This document shows, piece by piece, positions 49,461 through 63,166 of a DNA stretch of 64,000 nt. The stretch covers positions 76,910,888 through 76,974,887 of the forward strand of contig NC_082596.1 in assembly GCF_030936135.1 (NCBI RefSeq). Direction: 5' to 3'. Source of the DNA: Gavia stellata (lineage: Eukaryota; Chordata; Aves; Gaviiformes; Gaviidae). Below the pieces are notes generated by a model that worked only from the letters and a program-made list of their open reading frames with translations, ran no database searches and was not told the origin of the DNA. The number at the start of each line of letters is the position of its first letter. Position 1 is the stretch's first letter. The position numbers and the translations under genes are program-made.

Positions 49461-51196
49461 CCAGGTACCAACCTGTGCACTAAAACAAAGGCAGCTCTGC
49501 CCACCGCCTCCCTAAAATCAGGTGTGTCCCCACACAGGCCATTCAGCCCTGGTGCAAACACTGCCTCTGACCCTCAGGGACCTGAAACAGCTCCTCCACA
49601 GCAGCAACAGCGTGCTTTTAATAAAACAGCAGCCTCCTTAAACAAGCACAAAGACTTGTACTTCTAAATGCCTTTTAATTGCAACACTTTATTGCAACTA
49701 CTCCAGCACCCTCTTCAAGCCCATGGGTCTGTTTAAAAGGCCTCATGTCCAAGTCATTTTCCATGTACATTTTATCAACTTTTAAAGGATCACATTAATA
49801 TTCAATTAAAAAAAAAAAAAAAGGGAAACAATCAACCAACAAGCACTTTATTATATCTAGGAAGTAGACTGCAGCCTCTCTTCTGAGAACTAGTTGTGGC
49901 TTTTCCAATACAGATAATTATCTGCTCTTCCCTGACAGAGGGATTTATCACATTGAATTGAAGAGTACTTTGAAGTAGCAATGTAACAGCACTGCTAACT
50001 ATCACCAGCATTGCTTCTGAACGTGGCTAACCCACGTTACACTAACAGATCACACCCTTCCAGAGCTTGAACAGCCATAGTTACAATGACAGACATTAGC
50101 ACTGGGGGAGATGGACGACACTCAGGGTCTTTTCATGGATCCTGTCCATTAAACTCTGAAAACACTTCGCTAATCTCACTCCTTAGTAATTCTGGGGAAA
50201 TCATTTAAGCATGACTGGGGGGGATATGGAGAACGAAAGTATCTGTGTGTTCACTAGCATGACTATTCCAGTGGAATCTAACCATTGGACAGGTTGTTCT
50301 TACCTTAAAAATATTTTAAAATGCCCTCTCATTTGAATATTCATGCAAAAATGCCAAATTATTTATTTATTTATTTTCAAAGTAACTTGTGTAGCACAAC
50401 AGTACAGTTCAGTTCTTCTCCTTTGACTATGGATGACCTTAGAGTTTAGATTGGAAGCCTGATTTTTAGACAGCTTATATCAGGTAAGATGAGACTCACC
50501 CTGATCTTTACTTCTTCATTTGTTTCAGCCTCTTCATTTTTTGCACTCTTTGAGACTATTTAGAATTAGAAAATTGAGGCAAGAAGATTGACAGCACTGT
50601 ATAATGAAAAGCCATCCCTATGGAGCACAACATTTTTACATGTCTTTTTCAGTATCCCAGTGGAAACCCTTTAGTCCAGATTTGACCAGTGACAATACTT
50701 TTTTTACTTCATGAAACATTTGACATAAAATTAACCCCTTTTTTACTAAGACTGCCCGTACAGTTCCCTTAACATTTATTTTGCCAATCACTTTCATAAT
50801 CATTGATCCATAATGAACTTTGTTGCATTGTTGGAAACATTAGAACTGGGTTGATTTCAGAGTTAGCCACAAATGGGTTTTTGTTCAGCAGTTCTTAGAA
50901 ATTTCTTAGAAAGTAAACAAGACTTCTTTACTTTTTTTAAAAAATTTGAATTTTTCATGTAGCTTCAAACCAAACAAAATGCACAATTTCTAGCCCAATA
51001 GATGGACTTGATCAAGAAGAAATCTCAATTCCTGTGCTGTCTGAAATGGCGTAACAAAATAACCGAGTTCCAAATGCCCACCGATGCTGCATTACCTTAC
51101 AAGAGGAAATATGTGCATGATACAGAACGTAAGTCTTAGTTCCTAATATGTGGCCAGTTCTTGTCAACTAAAGGAAAAAACTATGGCAGGCCTTAC

Positions 51197-51457
51197 CAGT
51201 GTGGCTTCGTTTGTGAACCATGAGCACATTGGGACCGATGCAAATTATCCCACAGATATCACATTTTAGCTTTCCGTTAGGAAGTCGAATGCCTCCAACT
51301 CCTGACATAGCCTTGCTGCCTGGGCCATTGTGTGAGCCATTCATTTTCTCTCCCGAGGTATCAAGCATTCGTAAATCCTCCGCACATTCTTCCCCATTCA
51401 TTTCACAGGCACGCCCATTCTCTTCATCACTCTGAGTTTCTATTTTAATATTACCGG
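51197..51457 (-). CDS. IKZF1: Ikaros coding exon 4 (acidic region and zinc finger 1)
   Basis: A 261-base exon, the length I recall for human exon 4. It begins with CC completing an Ala codon after TTTTTTTCAG, and ends one base into the Gly codon of SHTG before GTAAGG. It encodes [20 protein letters not shown], then [20 protein letters not shown], and finger 1, [21 protein letters not shown]. The SUMO-type site near the start (IKIE) corresponds to human VKVE. The stretch [12 protein letters not shown] replaces human SHRDQGSSALSG, the only notable divergence. Deletion of exons 4-7 in human leukaemia gives the dominant-negative IK6; phases here would allow the same in-frame skip (126+135+168+261 is a multiple of 3). 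Confidence 0.98.
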
Positions 51458-53565
51458 CTGAAAAAAACAATACAGGATGCCACTCAGTTTTGTTACAGAA
51501 TAAATATGGTGGCAAAGAAACAATCACATCGAAGTAGATGATAACTTCTAAACAGCATGTACAATATACCTAAATAACAAAAGCTACAAACACGACTACA
51601 TTTCTATGGGCAATGCGATGAGTTTGTAACACATGGAGCAATGAACAGTGAATATCAGTAAGCAAATACAAGGCATCCAGGGAGCTGGGAACCCAAACAA
51701 CATTACAAGTCTGTTCCTAGGCCACTTTGAGATTTTTGCATTTGGAATGTTCATTTTGACAATTCAGGCTAATTGGAATGAAACTTAAAATGAATCCACT
51801 TCACATGGATTTGTCCAAAACAGTTGTGAAAGTAAGCAACTCATCAAAGACAATGGATGAAAATGAAGCGAAAATGCAACATTCTCCACTTGGCAGGAAG
51901 ATCCTGAGGGCTGTACTGAATCCAAATATTTGGTTTGCAGTTCTATGGGGTAAGCAAAGACAATGGGAAAGCAAAGACTACAAACACTGATAAAGAAACC
52001 AGGGTGGGGAAGGTTGGAAGGAAGAATTTAAGAGCAAGAACTAGCATTACAGGAAATTATAGGAATGACAATTGTGTTTTTAGGACAGCAGGATTAGTAT
52101 CACTCAGTAAAAGGAGATCTCTACAGCCATGAGCTACTATTAAAAAACAGTCAAATCAACAAAGGTAGGTGAGAGAACTGTTTTGACTTTATTGGATAAG
52201 CCCTTTGTGTTATAATCCCATAGGTGACAATCGCTTGCAGCTAGAAGAATTCAGGTGTAAATTTGGCATAGCCTCACTACATGTGATAACACGTAGGTTG
52301 GTAAATTTGATCTGATACGAACACAGCAAACCTAAACATTATGGAAAAGGGCCAAGATTCAGATCAGATAATGCCAGTATTCATTGCTCTTCTCTCCACA
52401 GGACTGCATGACGTTTTGTGTAGAATAAATCATTTTTACAGTTATTTCCCTCTTTTCTAATGTGATGATTTTGGTTAAAAAATAGTTCTCATTAGGCTGA
52501 AAAAGACCATTTAATTGCCCCAAATCTTACTTTCTTTTTAGTGAAAAACCTCTATCTTCACCCCACCCCACCCCAAAAAGGACAGCATTTACTTTAGTGT
52601 CTAGCTGAGTACACGAGGGGTCTGTTTCACCCAATAAACACCAGGTCTTTTCCTTTTGTTGAACAGTAATTTCATGGTAGCTTTATTCATAAGTGGTGGT
52701 GTAGCAATGACATAATCAAGCTATGGGCAATAATTACCTTAAGAGGTGAAAAACCTTGACATTTATTTGAAATTGAAAGATTTCACTAACTCGTCTCTGC
52801 TACACCCTGCAACCTCCCAGGTATCCCAGGAGGATTGCATGGATGTGACTGACAAGAGTATCTGACTCAAAATCCTACTGGGAAACACGTTGAGTGTAAA
52901 GGTGTTCACGTTTCTGAACACTGCTTGACTGGACAACTTTTATAGGGTCTACCAATCTAGGCATTTTAATGATTTTTTCAAATATTGCATTTTTAATAGA
53001 AATTGTATGCCAGATAGAATGAGTGCATATCATAAATAGCAGATTTTCCTTTAAAATATATGCCCTAAAAAGGGGAATAATTGGAAAAAAATAATTCATG
53101 ATCAAACAGCGATTTACAAAGATGGTATGACTGGCTAAACAGAACTAATCTACAATATTCTTCACATTTAGTGGACTATAACCCTGTACTGCTGTTTTCA
53201 CCACAGCGAACAGAAGCAATAGTACTATTTGGCTTGAGCATATGACAGATTTTCCATAATTCACACACCAATATTTTTCTCTTAACTGTAAGATTAATAA
53301 TTTGAATGTAAATATATTTATACAAAACAGTTACAGGATCCTTGCCTGCCAGGGATTTGGAGAAGGTGGCTTTTGAATCAGGCTTTATGTTAAGTTAAAA
53401 CAAAATACATGTGAACAAAGCAAAAAGATCAGACTACTTAAGCCCTTTGGTAGCATATGCAGACAAATCTACATTACTGAGAAGCAAAACAACACAAACA
53501 AAAAACATAAAAGTAGAAACTAGACGGAAATGCTCTGTAGTGAGCTGAGTTTGCAGTATACTTAC
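51458..53565 (-). other. IKZF1: IKZF1 intron between exon 3B and exon 4
   Basis: 2.1-kb AT-rich intron bounded by a GTAAGTATAC donor on its right and a TTTTTTTCAG acceptor on its left. No repeat or further exon recognised; a CCCCACCCCACCCC string lies near 52,561-52,574. Confidence 0.65.
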
Positions 53566-53625
53566 GGGAAAAAGATTTGGGAATTATTGCATGAAAGTCC
53601 CTAAAGCCTTCTGCCACGTATGCAG
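53566..53625 (-). CDS. IKZF1: Ikaros optional exon 3B (20-residue insert, Ik-H type)
   Basis: Exactly 60 bases between a strong acceptor (CTTCTTTATTGCAG) and a consensus donor (GTAAGTATAC). It enters in the phase left by exon 3 (2 bases complete a codon), holds 19 full codons, and exits 1 base into a codon, the phase required by exon 4, so inclusion adds 20 residues without shifting frame. The peptide reads AYVAEGFRDFHAIIPKSFS, then P formed with exon 4. Length, phase and position just upstream of the finger-1 exon match the known human exon 3B, which creates the long isoform Ik-H. Chance production of both splice sites, open frame and phase is unlikely. Usage in this species is inferred. Confidence 0.85.
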
Positions 53626-56600
53626 CTGCAATAAAGAAGGCAAACAGGATGCTGGTTTGTAGTACTGCTAGTACTAAATGTAAAAGAAGATGGCATTATT
53701 GCTATAACAGAAATACCTAGGAGAAAGACAGAACTACCATCACAGAAGCAACACAAGCAGTTTAGGATGAAGCAGGAACAGCAGCAGGACAGTTGGCAGG
53801 GGAATCCTGACCTGCCCAGAACAATTCCCATTTGTAAAAATGCCCTTTTCTTCCAAAGCATCCAACAAGTTTTATCATGTTTTCTACATGCATAACCTTT
53901 CTTGGGTATTCCCCTTGCTTGCAGGTTAACTCCTGCTGAAGTCAAGAGGAACTTTTGCTAAGGTGTCTCGAAAGGGTCAAGAGGAGCAGGGCACCTAACA
54001 CAGCCTTCTCCTGCCCCCAGGGAAACTGTGGGCCCCTACAGCGCAAGCTTCCTCTCAGGATTTATTTTTTGCCAGCATGCCCCCTTTGTGTGCCAGAGAT
54101 CTCTTCTTCATACATCCTTGTTTCTAGTCACTGCAGTTATAAAAAGTGAATTTGCATTGTTTTCTTCTCACACCTGCTGGTCTTATGCAATGGAAGAAGA
54201 GGAAGTTCAATTTTGTAGATATATATTATTGTGTATATTGGCATATTTTTTGTTTGTATTTCTAAGGCTTGTCCTCACAATGTATCTACACAAAAGTAGC
54301 TGCACAAACACACTATACCCTGCATATTATGAGTAGCCACATGCAAATTAATATGCCATGGGGCATACTGATACAAGTAATGATGGAGTTCATTACTTGG
54401 CATAAGCAATGATAGGGATATTGATCCAGCCAATCTTCACTAAAGCTCTCCACAGCTATGCCCCTGGACTACCGTAGCTGTGCTGCTTAATCAATGTCCC
54501 CACGCAGACGAGGCTGAGCATCCAGTATGCCCTTACAAGCCCATACATTCGGCGGCGCAGCTCACGGCAGGGACTCGGTGAAGGTACGGAGCTCGCTTTG
54601 CCAGTTAGAGCTGATGGATGGTGAGGCCACTCACCTCGCCCTGGGACCTCAGAGATTTTATAGGTCTTATTAAGAAACAAAATCTTTTCATGTTCAAGCT
54701 TAGCACTTTTTGCAAACCTGTTTTCCAAATGAAAACTAGTGAAAAAAGCCCCACTGATGTAGGAGATACCACAGGAGAGAGAAATTGCTCCAGTAGAAAT
54801 ACTAAGGATTTTTGTTAAATCTGAATGAGAAATGGGAAGGCAGGCTATACAATTCTTTTTCTGGAGACTTAGACTGAAAATAAAAATCAGCAGTGTTTTC
54901 TGCTTCTTTTGTGAGAGAGGTTCCTGTCCTTCCCTTGCTAAAGTGGGAAAAATCACTCTTGGAGCACTGATGATGTGACAAATACCTGGGAATCGGACTT
55001 TTTGGTGCCCTGATCAAGAACATAATCAGCATTTGCACAGATTTCTCAAACAGTTTTCGATATAGTCTTTGTAGAAATAATTTCTGTGCACATCCATGTC
55101 TATGTACACACACATGCAGACATTAATTAGCTCTACAATAATTCATGGTAGTCATTTCTCATTGGCTCTTCTAACACTGTTAAGACATTACTTACTACTT
55201 AATTTACTTCAATTTGGTTGGAGATGACCTTAAAAGGCTCTGTATTTTACTCTCTTTGTACACATTATTGCAATTCAGGGGAGTTTAATCCAAACCCATT
55301 TTTTTGTGCAAGGAGTGTGGATTGCACCAGTGTCACTGAAGCGACCACTCTCCCCTGCTCCCTTTCTACCTACCCAGAGTGTGGAAAAGGTACCCAAAAG
55401 CAGGGCACTGGGTGGGTCTCTTGTGCTCTCTGATGTTTACTGGGAGCTTCACTCAGGATTTTCTGAAGAGCATTTGAAATTTATGTTACAAAGACTGTTC
55501 TGTATTCTATGGTTAAAGGTGGTTTATGCAAGTGTTTGGGGAAAAAAAAAAGAATTGACATGTCAAAGGGGAAAGAGGGGATATGATTTATCACTGAAGA
55601 GCAGTGTAGCTGGCCCAGCATGAGACTCAGGCTGGGACAGTTGGGAAGGCAGGATGGAGGGTGAGGTGACAGAGTCACACTTCCCTGGAAAGAGCTGAGC
55701 AATGTGAAGAGGGAAGGGAGGCGTTTTGCAATGAGTGAAAGAGTTGGTAGTGGGGAGAAAGGAGAAATCAAATGGACCTCCTGGGAAACAGGACGTGGAG
55801 GGTGGCTTTTAAAGGACAGTGAAATAGGCAGCTGGAAAAAAAGGCATGTGAAGAATTAGTAATTTGTTTTCAATCCATTGCCAGTTTACCTTCTCTTATA
55901 GCAATGAGACTCCCTCCCAGATGTAAAATCCTTTCAGTTTTGTGAGACTTTGGCACTGGCACAGGTTTAAGTACCTGGGCCAAAATCCCATTTGGAAGGG
56001 GGCATTCACCTCCCAAGTCATATTCTTCTCCGGCGGGATTTTTAAAGAAGAAAAAAGCATAAGACCTGGCTATCAAAGGAATTTAGAGAGTAACAGAGAA
56101 AGATAAATCACACTGGAGCTTCTGGGGCATTTTAACAATGGAGTTCCCTAACTCCCTTTGATTTTTAGTAGGATTTGAGCATCTTCAGTACTTTTATCCC
56201 AGTAGGTACTTAACTGTGTCTTGTGGCATATACCTGCCTTTAAGAACTTATCGTTTAGCCTTTCTTTGAAAATAACCACAGAAATCTGATTTTTGGTCCA
56301 TGCGATGTCTTGCTTATACTTTGTAGCCAACAGCAAAAAAAAGACTTCTCTTCAAGTTGCTTCACATAATTTGGGTGCATGTAATTTTTTGTTTGAATGG
56401 CTCATTTGTTATTCCAAGACAAGTCAGACGTATTTTGTTGATGTTAGTTGATGTTTAAATGGTAGCTTTGAAGTCCAACAAGAGTTTTTCATGAAGGCAC
56501 CGTAACTATTCAAATAGCAGACAGAGGAAGCTGCAACAATACCTGGCTGATTTGAGGAGTGGATTAGCACTGTTATGGTGAGGAGGAGAAAGCCTTTAAC

Positions 56601-57779
56601 ACTATCCTTTCTAACAAATTATAGAAAATGTTGCTAAAAAGGAAGAATAAGATGAAAAAAGCCTATTGGGCCAAAATAAATCACCTCAGCATGCCAACGT
56701 GTCAACAAATGCAGCCAGGATCTCTTCCTGTTTACATAGGTGCAAACACCAGAAAACAGAATATTGCCAGCAATTCCACCTGTTATTTCTGATATAAGAC
56801 ATATCAGCTATTCTGTTTTGTTACAGCGCACCAAATTCTACCACTTGGCTATGACCTGAAATCCAAACCTTCTCCTTTTTCTATTATGGTCATTTACTGT
56901 GGCATCAGCTCTGTTCTCACCACATAAGAGCATTGCGTTTGGAGGATGCCATTCTCAGAAATGTAAGAAGGAACACAATCAAGTTGTTTGTCCATGGAAT
57001 ATTTAAGGAGTCAGTATTCACTGGCTAGGCTTGACAACAACAAAGACCAATTCTTTAACTTAAATTATGTTTCCATTAATAGTACCTTTCCCTTATGAGC
57101 TTTTGAAGTGACATGAAGCATCATTTAGATATAAAAAAGGCCAACAAAAGGTCTGGGCAAAGCAACCATAATTAGTCATGCCTCAGCCTCAGCCCTTCTT
57201 CAGTAAAATTCAGAAGACACAACACAACATAGGTGGGACTGATTCAAACTAACTAGTTATTTAGCTATAGAAAAAGCAGTGCTCTTAAAAATTACTGTTT
57301 TACTCTCTCCTTTCTGCATATAGGACTGCATTGCCCAGTTAATCAAGCATTTGTGGTGTCTACGTGTGTAAAATGCTGAAAGTTAGAGGCAGCTCAGAAT
57401 TGCCTAAAAAGTTAGAGCCTACAATGCAACATAATTGCTATGGACAAAAGGAAATGCATCAATAAATAAAAGGGGCTGTATGCAGCCCATGTTGCACAAG
57501 CTGTTACGTAGGGCTTCTGTTAAAACAGGACCCAGCATTCACTGTGTCACAGGACAGAGAGACCACTAGCACAGCGGGAGGCGAATGTCTGAGGCCGGCA
57601 AGGCAGCCCAGCAATGTGGTGCTGGCACCTTATCATTTTGCTTGAGGGAGCTGAAGTCTTTACCACAGGCTGCAATACGCGAAGAGGGGACAACAGATAA
57701 AAATGAAGGCTTCTTAATGAGAGGGTCTCAGCCGGCTTTTTAAAGGGAAACAAAAATAAGAGAAAGAAGAGTAGTAGCA

Positions 57780-58110
57780 GGAACCGCTGGGGCACGCCTG
57801 CAGGTAGAGCGGACTGGTGCCGACGGATAAGGAGATCCTCCCTGCAGGCTCCGTGCGGTGCCTCCTTTGACTTCAAGTGCCAATCAGCCCTTGGCAGCCC
57901 ATTTCTTCCCTACTCTAATTTTGGCTTTCAATCAAATGTATATTGTTCCAGAAACACAGGCGTCCCCAGATAAGCTATCTCCCACGGGACAACCGGTGTG
58001 AGGAGCTCCACCCATGTCATCACCCATGACTGCCATTTCCTCCCACTGCTGGGCACCCCACTGCTGCCTGCGGGGAGGTGCCCGCCGTGGCAGAGCCCGT
58101 GCCAGTGCCC
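57780..58110. promoter_or_regulatory. IKZF1: CpG-enriched patch in IKZF1 intron 3
   Basis: Two short GC-rich blocks (about 57,787-57,865 and 58,065-58,127) contain CpG-bearing strings such as GTGCCGACGG and GGTGCCCGCCGTGGC, amid AT-rich intron. It is a candidate intronic regulatory element only because of base composition. Confidence 0.25.
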
Positions 58111-61100
58111 GCCAGCCCCCACGGCTCGCCTTCAGCTGCAAGTAGCAGGGAGCTGTGCTCACTGCATTACAGAACACATCAACATGGTTTTCCGGGGGGC
58201 TGTGATGAGGTCAAACCGTAGGGAATGCAAACAAGTGAACAAAACAACCAACAAAGCATGTCCTCTCTAGGTACAAAAAGTGGCTTTTGCTCCATGGTGC
58301 CAACTCCCAGTAACCTCCTAAGTTACCAATGGGAATCCTCTAATGCACCAGTAAAGACAGACAGGTTAAAGACAGATTCAAGTAATGCCCCTGAAATCAA
58401 CTCACACGCTTGAAGCTAGGTGCTTTTTATGTATCTTTCTGAATTTTTGTTTCAGCAGGAAACAATCTGTAACCAATCCAATGGGCTGATCTAGTTCATC
58501 TTTATTGTCTTTGTTGTGCTACTTGCTGGTACATTTTGTACTGGATTCAAGTTGTTTTTTTCCAAGAACGGTTAACTACCTGGCTGCTTGATGTTCATCA
58601 TCTGAATTACCAGTAAAACAAAGTTTTAAATGCGAGAGAAAGAGCATTATCAAGAAAAGCCACTGTAAACCTATTTTTCAAGTTCCACATGTATGTGTAA
58701 CCCATGCTTCCTCTATATCAAGTGCTCTGCGTCTTTTACTAGCTGCGTGATGGAGAAGCTAAGGGAACTGCTGCAGGCTTGCCAGTAACAGACTTTATTG
58801 ACACTTGTCTCTTTTGAGAAGTAAGCTGGAAAGATTTTCAAACTGGGGGGAAAGGTTTGCTGACAAACGATGGAAAGAACAGAGCTTCTCATCCTCAACG
58901 ACTCTGTCTCTTCTGCTTCCATCAGATTTTTTTAATGTGGGCATTAAAGGATGAGGAAGTAGCAAAAGGGCATTCAGCAAGAAATTTTTAAAAAGCAAAG
59001 TAACCTCAAGTAAAAATACACAACAGTGAAGTAAAAACACTACCATATATGAAAACATTCCCAGCTCACACAGGTATATTTGTGTGGCTACATATGCTTA
59101 CGTGCCAAGTCTGGCACCTGTGAGGCTGTGTTCTCCAGAAAAACTATAGGCACAAACGTTGCAGCTTGTGCTCTTCCCCACACAGCAACAGTTACCCAAG
59201 AGAAGCAGAGCGTCAGACATACGATAATCTAACATTTATAAGGCATCCTCCTTCTCTAATCCTTCCACAAAGCATGCTTTGGTGAAATTCATGGGTGTTA
59301 ACCTGTCCTCAACTAATGCAACAAAATTCTAGCTAATGGCAGTTGCATGTGGCAGCCTGGGAGAATGTGAAAAGAGTGTGCACCCGCAAAGATTAGTGTT
59401 TTGGAGAAGAGGATTGACCACATTGAGATTTAACAGGGAGACAAAAGAAGCTCCTTACAGATGGGAGAGACAGGCAGATTCTTGCATGAAGCCATGCTGT
59501 CATAGCTGGAAGTTGTCCTTACCCTGCTGCAAACCCAGGGGTTACTGTGGGGATCCCTAGCCAAAGCAAAGGGCTTAACAAATGCTGAAACACAAGTAAA
59601 GCACAGCCACACACTTAAGGTGATCAGTTACGTACAAATGATGTGAACTGTAGCTAGAGAGGGAATTTTAAGCCTGCCTGACCAAGACAAAACCTTGTGA
59701 AATCTGAACACGTACAGAGGGTATTGGTCAGACCTGTACCAGCTGAAGAGAGCAATCATTACGCCGCAGAAGCAAGCTACTGCTTGGGAGCAATGTAGTG
59801 TCCTTGGGTCTGCAGTAGGAAGGGAAGGACACAGCTCCTAGGCTCACCTTACAGCCAGTGCAGTGCGTGGTGGGGCAGAGAGACAGGCAGGGAGATTAAC
59901 TCTTCTGTATATTGCTTCAGAGCACCTAAATTTGCCTTGCCCTGAATGCAAAGTTAGCCCTTGCAAACCTTCCCCTTTTCATGCTCCAGCTCAGTGAGCT
60001 GCTTACACATCTTTAATTTTGTCCCTGGAGTGACACAGAGCTACCCTGGCTCAGGATCAGGCCCTCGCAATTCCACCCTTGTGAACATTTAATGTGCTGT
60101 GCCTTCGCTGTCAGCGAGATGGACACGGGGGCTTTTACCAGGGACTGTTTAGCTACTGTGATGATGTCTTGAGCGCTATTTTACACTAGTGTCCATATTT
60201 CCCCAGCTGTCAAAGGGTCAGTAGGTCTAAAATTAGACCAAGCAGCTGTGTTTAGGTTTGAGGAGGTGCCTATGTGTGCTGTGTCAAGGCTGTGCATTGT
60301 CAGTCTCCTCTTTTGAGAAGAGGTTGGAGGATGAAATGGAGAGGAACCTAGCCATTTCAGCACTTGAGAGAGAATACGTTATGACAATTTTATCACCTTG
60401 CCTTACACAGAAAACAAATTGAACAGCAGAGTCCTCCGTGTCTCCCTCACTGGACAGGAGAAAAAAACCCCAGGGATACTGAAAGTTTATTTTAGACTAA
60501 ACCAGATCAAATGTAGTCATTGCTTTATGAGTGATAAAATAGATGATCTCTCTTGGGACTGTGCAAAGAAAGTATCCAGCCGAGGCTATTCAAGTTTTTT
60601 GGTTTTGGGTTGTAGAAATATTGCCAGAAGGTTTTGCAATGTAAACTGCTGTTTACCTGATTACAGTGTGCTCAACAGTCCAGTGAAAGGAAATCCTAAT
60701 CTACATCTTCTGGGGAAGAGGCACAAATTGTTCTACACAAATCCTAAAGAAATTCTCTGAATGTGGACGTACCAGATAGCTCCTGAGGAGAAAATGACAG
60801 GACAAAATTAATTCCTTCCCACCATGTATTGCGGCCAATGTTTTGCTACAGGGACCTGGCATCCCCCTCAGGCAATCAGTCCTCTGTGCTGAAATGGCAA
60901 GAAACCTGAAGTGATGCTGAGAGTCTCTCAAACACTCAGAGATCTGGATCATTCTGAAGTCTGCAAACTCAGTTCAGTCCACATTTTTAAAAGACTGCTT
61001 GTCTTTCTTCAATTCCTTGCCATTTTTCATGCCTGCTGTTTCCTCGCTTTTACCTCAGGAAAATCAAGCCCTCCTTCCCTTCCCTGAACAGAATCCAACC

Positions 61101-62978
61101 TTAACCATATTAGCGCTATGAGAAGTCATCCCTGATGTTGGATGCGTATTCTGTGAGGCATCCAACAACTGCAAAGTTGTATACTGTTTCCTTGGATCTT
61201 TGAACACAATGCTAAGAGAAAAACCTATATTTCACTAGCTTTCTGCAACAGCTGACTCAAAAAGAAGGAGAGATTATTAAAAAAATCCCAGTTTCTCAGA
61301 AAGATGAGGAAAAATATGACAGAAGTTCAGGCTAAAGAATTTTCTATATGTAAAAGATATTACATCAGGAACAGCATCCTAGCTGAACTTCCTAGCTCTG
61401 CTCTGCAAGCACACCTCAGCTGTGATTTGAAACTACTGAATTTAGGAGTCCCTATTTCTGTCCTGGGGTATCTCCAAAATCAGAAAGGAACCATGCCGCA
61501 GAAGGGAACTCCAAGCTGAGGTTTAGTTGGGTTTCTGTGCAGGTATCATCATGCCTCCAGAGGAGAAAGGCCAATATGGCGATCCACTCAGGCGCCGCTT
61601 CCTCAAACTCTGAACAAATCTTCAGCAATGCTTAAGGCTGGTGAATGTACAAGGGTGTTTTAAAATTATTCTACCGCACTCTTGAACGAGTAAGCCAACA
61701 TTTGAAACTCACTGGGAACACAGTCAAGATCACAATCTTCAAACAGTCACAATCACCATGCTGAGTATCACTATCTTACATCAAAATTCAACCGTTTTCT
61801 TAACATGGATAGATAAACAAAGCATCCAAACCAACATGTTGCTGGCAAAGCTTCAAGTGAAAAGGCTTACAAAGTAATAGTTGTTGAATTAAATGGTCTC
61901 CAATAGCACCACTCTAGACTAAATTGTCATAAGCAGCCCAAACCTGACTATTATGAATGGAAGAAATCTACGTAACTCAGACCAGAGAAATTCTTCCATC
62001 AAGGCCTTCATTTCTGGCTGAGGTATAGAAAAGAATAATCTAATATGGTTTAATCAGCATTCAAATACTGCTTGAACTTCTCTAAACTCTTCCACTCATT
62101 TCAATATGCTTACCAATTATTTTAACATTTGTCCATCAACAAAAGATTTTTTAAAAAGCAACTAATGTTTTGGGGCTCTCCAACTTCAGACACCAATGAA
62201 ACTAGATTATCAGAAAACACACCAGCCTGGAAAACACTGATCATGGAGAAATCAGACCACTGTCTCAAGCTCCATATCTGAATTCTGGGCATCCAGTCAC
62301 CTCCGAAAACCAGGACCACCCTCTGTTTAGCATGCACATGCAGGCAGGCATTTGTTAGCTTCTCACAAACTCTGTTTGCCATAACCTGTAAGTTGATCAG
62401 TGGAGAAGTAGTTAACAAAAAGGACATGTATTGGCATATTCTTATTTCAAAGCTCAGAGCTGGTTCAGGCATTGCTTCCCCATCTGCAGCAAAGGGAGAC
62501 TATCAAACCCTTGTTCCACCACAGCACCCCACAGACTGCAAGTAACTGTGTGGCAGTGGAGAGCAATTTTGAAGTATTTAAATCATTTGGGAGCTTAAGT
62601 CTCCTTGACTTTTAGTGGCATTCAGATTTTTAAGACAACCTGAGCTTCTCATGGGGGGTGGAGAAACAGCAAACCCACACTGAGAATGTTGTTGAACTTG
62701 AGTACAATCGCAGCCATAGCTGAGAAACATCACAGCTTCCCCCTTGTCCGGCTTAACAGGAAACCTCTATCTACTGTTCCTCTAACTCCTTCCACAAACA
62801 CACAGAGCAGTCTGGACGTATTACCCATTTCCTCCCAACCCACAGTTGTTTATCTCCTTAGCATCTGTCATGGCCTAGAAGTTTGGAGCAAGTCCTACAC
62901 CAGTTGCTATGATGTAAATTTAAATCAACTGAGTTGAAAGGTTTCTAGGAGACCTCAGACAAAAAAGAAAAAAGAAAC

Positions 62979-63166
62979 GAGAAGAGAAGAGAAGAGAAGA
63001 GAAGAGAGGAGAGGAGAGGAGAGGAGAGGAGAGGAGAGGAGAGGAGAGGAGAGGAGAGGAGAGGAGAGAAGAGAAGAGAAGAGAAGAGAAGAGAAGAGAA
63101 GAGAAGAGAAGAGAAGAGAAGAGAAGAGAAGAGAAGAGAAGAGAAGAGAAGAGAAGAGGAAAAGAA
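62979..63166 (+). repeat. 188-nt polypurine pentanucleotide array (GAAGA/GGAGA)
   Basis: An unbroken run of purines on the + strand between C at 62978 and C at 63167. It is built of 5-bp units: GAAGA-type at about 62,979-63,007, GGAGA-type at about 63,008-63,068, and GAGAA-type from there to about 63,159. The shared period of five with a central block of G-substituted units indicates expansion of a variant unit inside an older array. It lies in IKZF1 intron 3, so the Ikaros pre-mRNA carries the pyrimidine strand (UCUUC/UCUCC). Confidence 0.97.

Noticed and set aside
58860-58925. Minus-strand segment resembling part of IKZF1 exon 3 (GACAGAGTCGT string)
   Set aside because: Only about ten bases match; the surrounding peptide does not resemble the exon 3 product, and splice sites in the right phase are absent.
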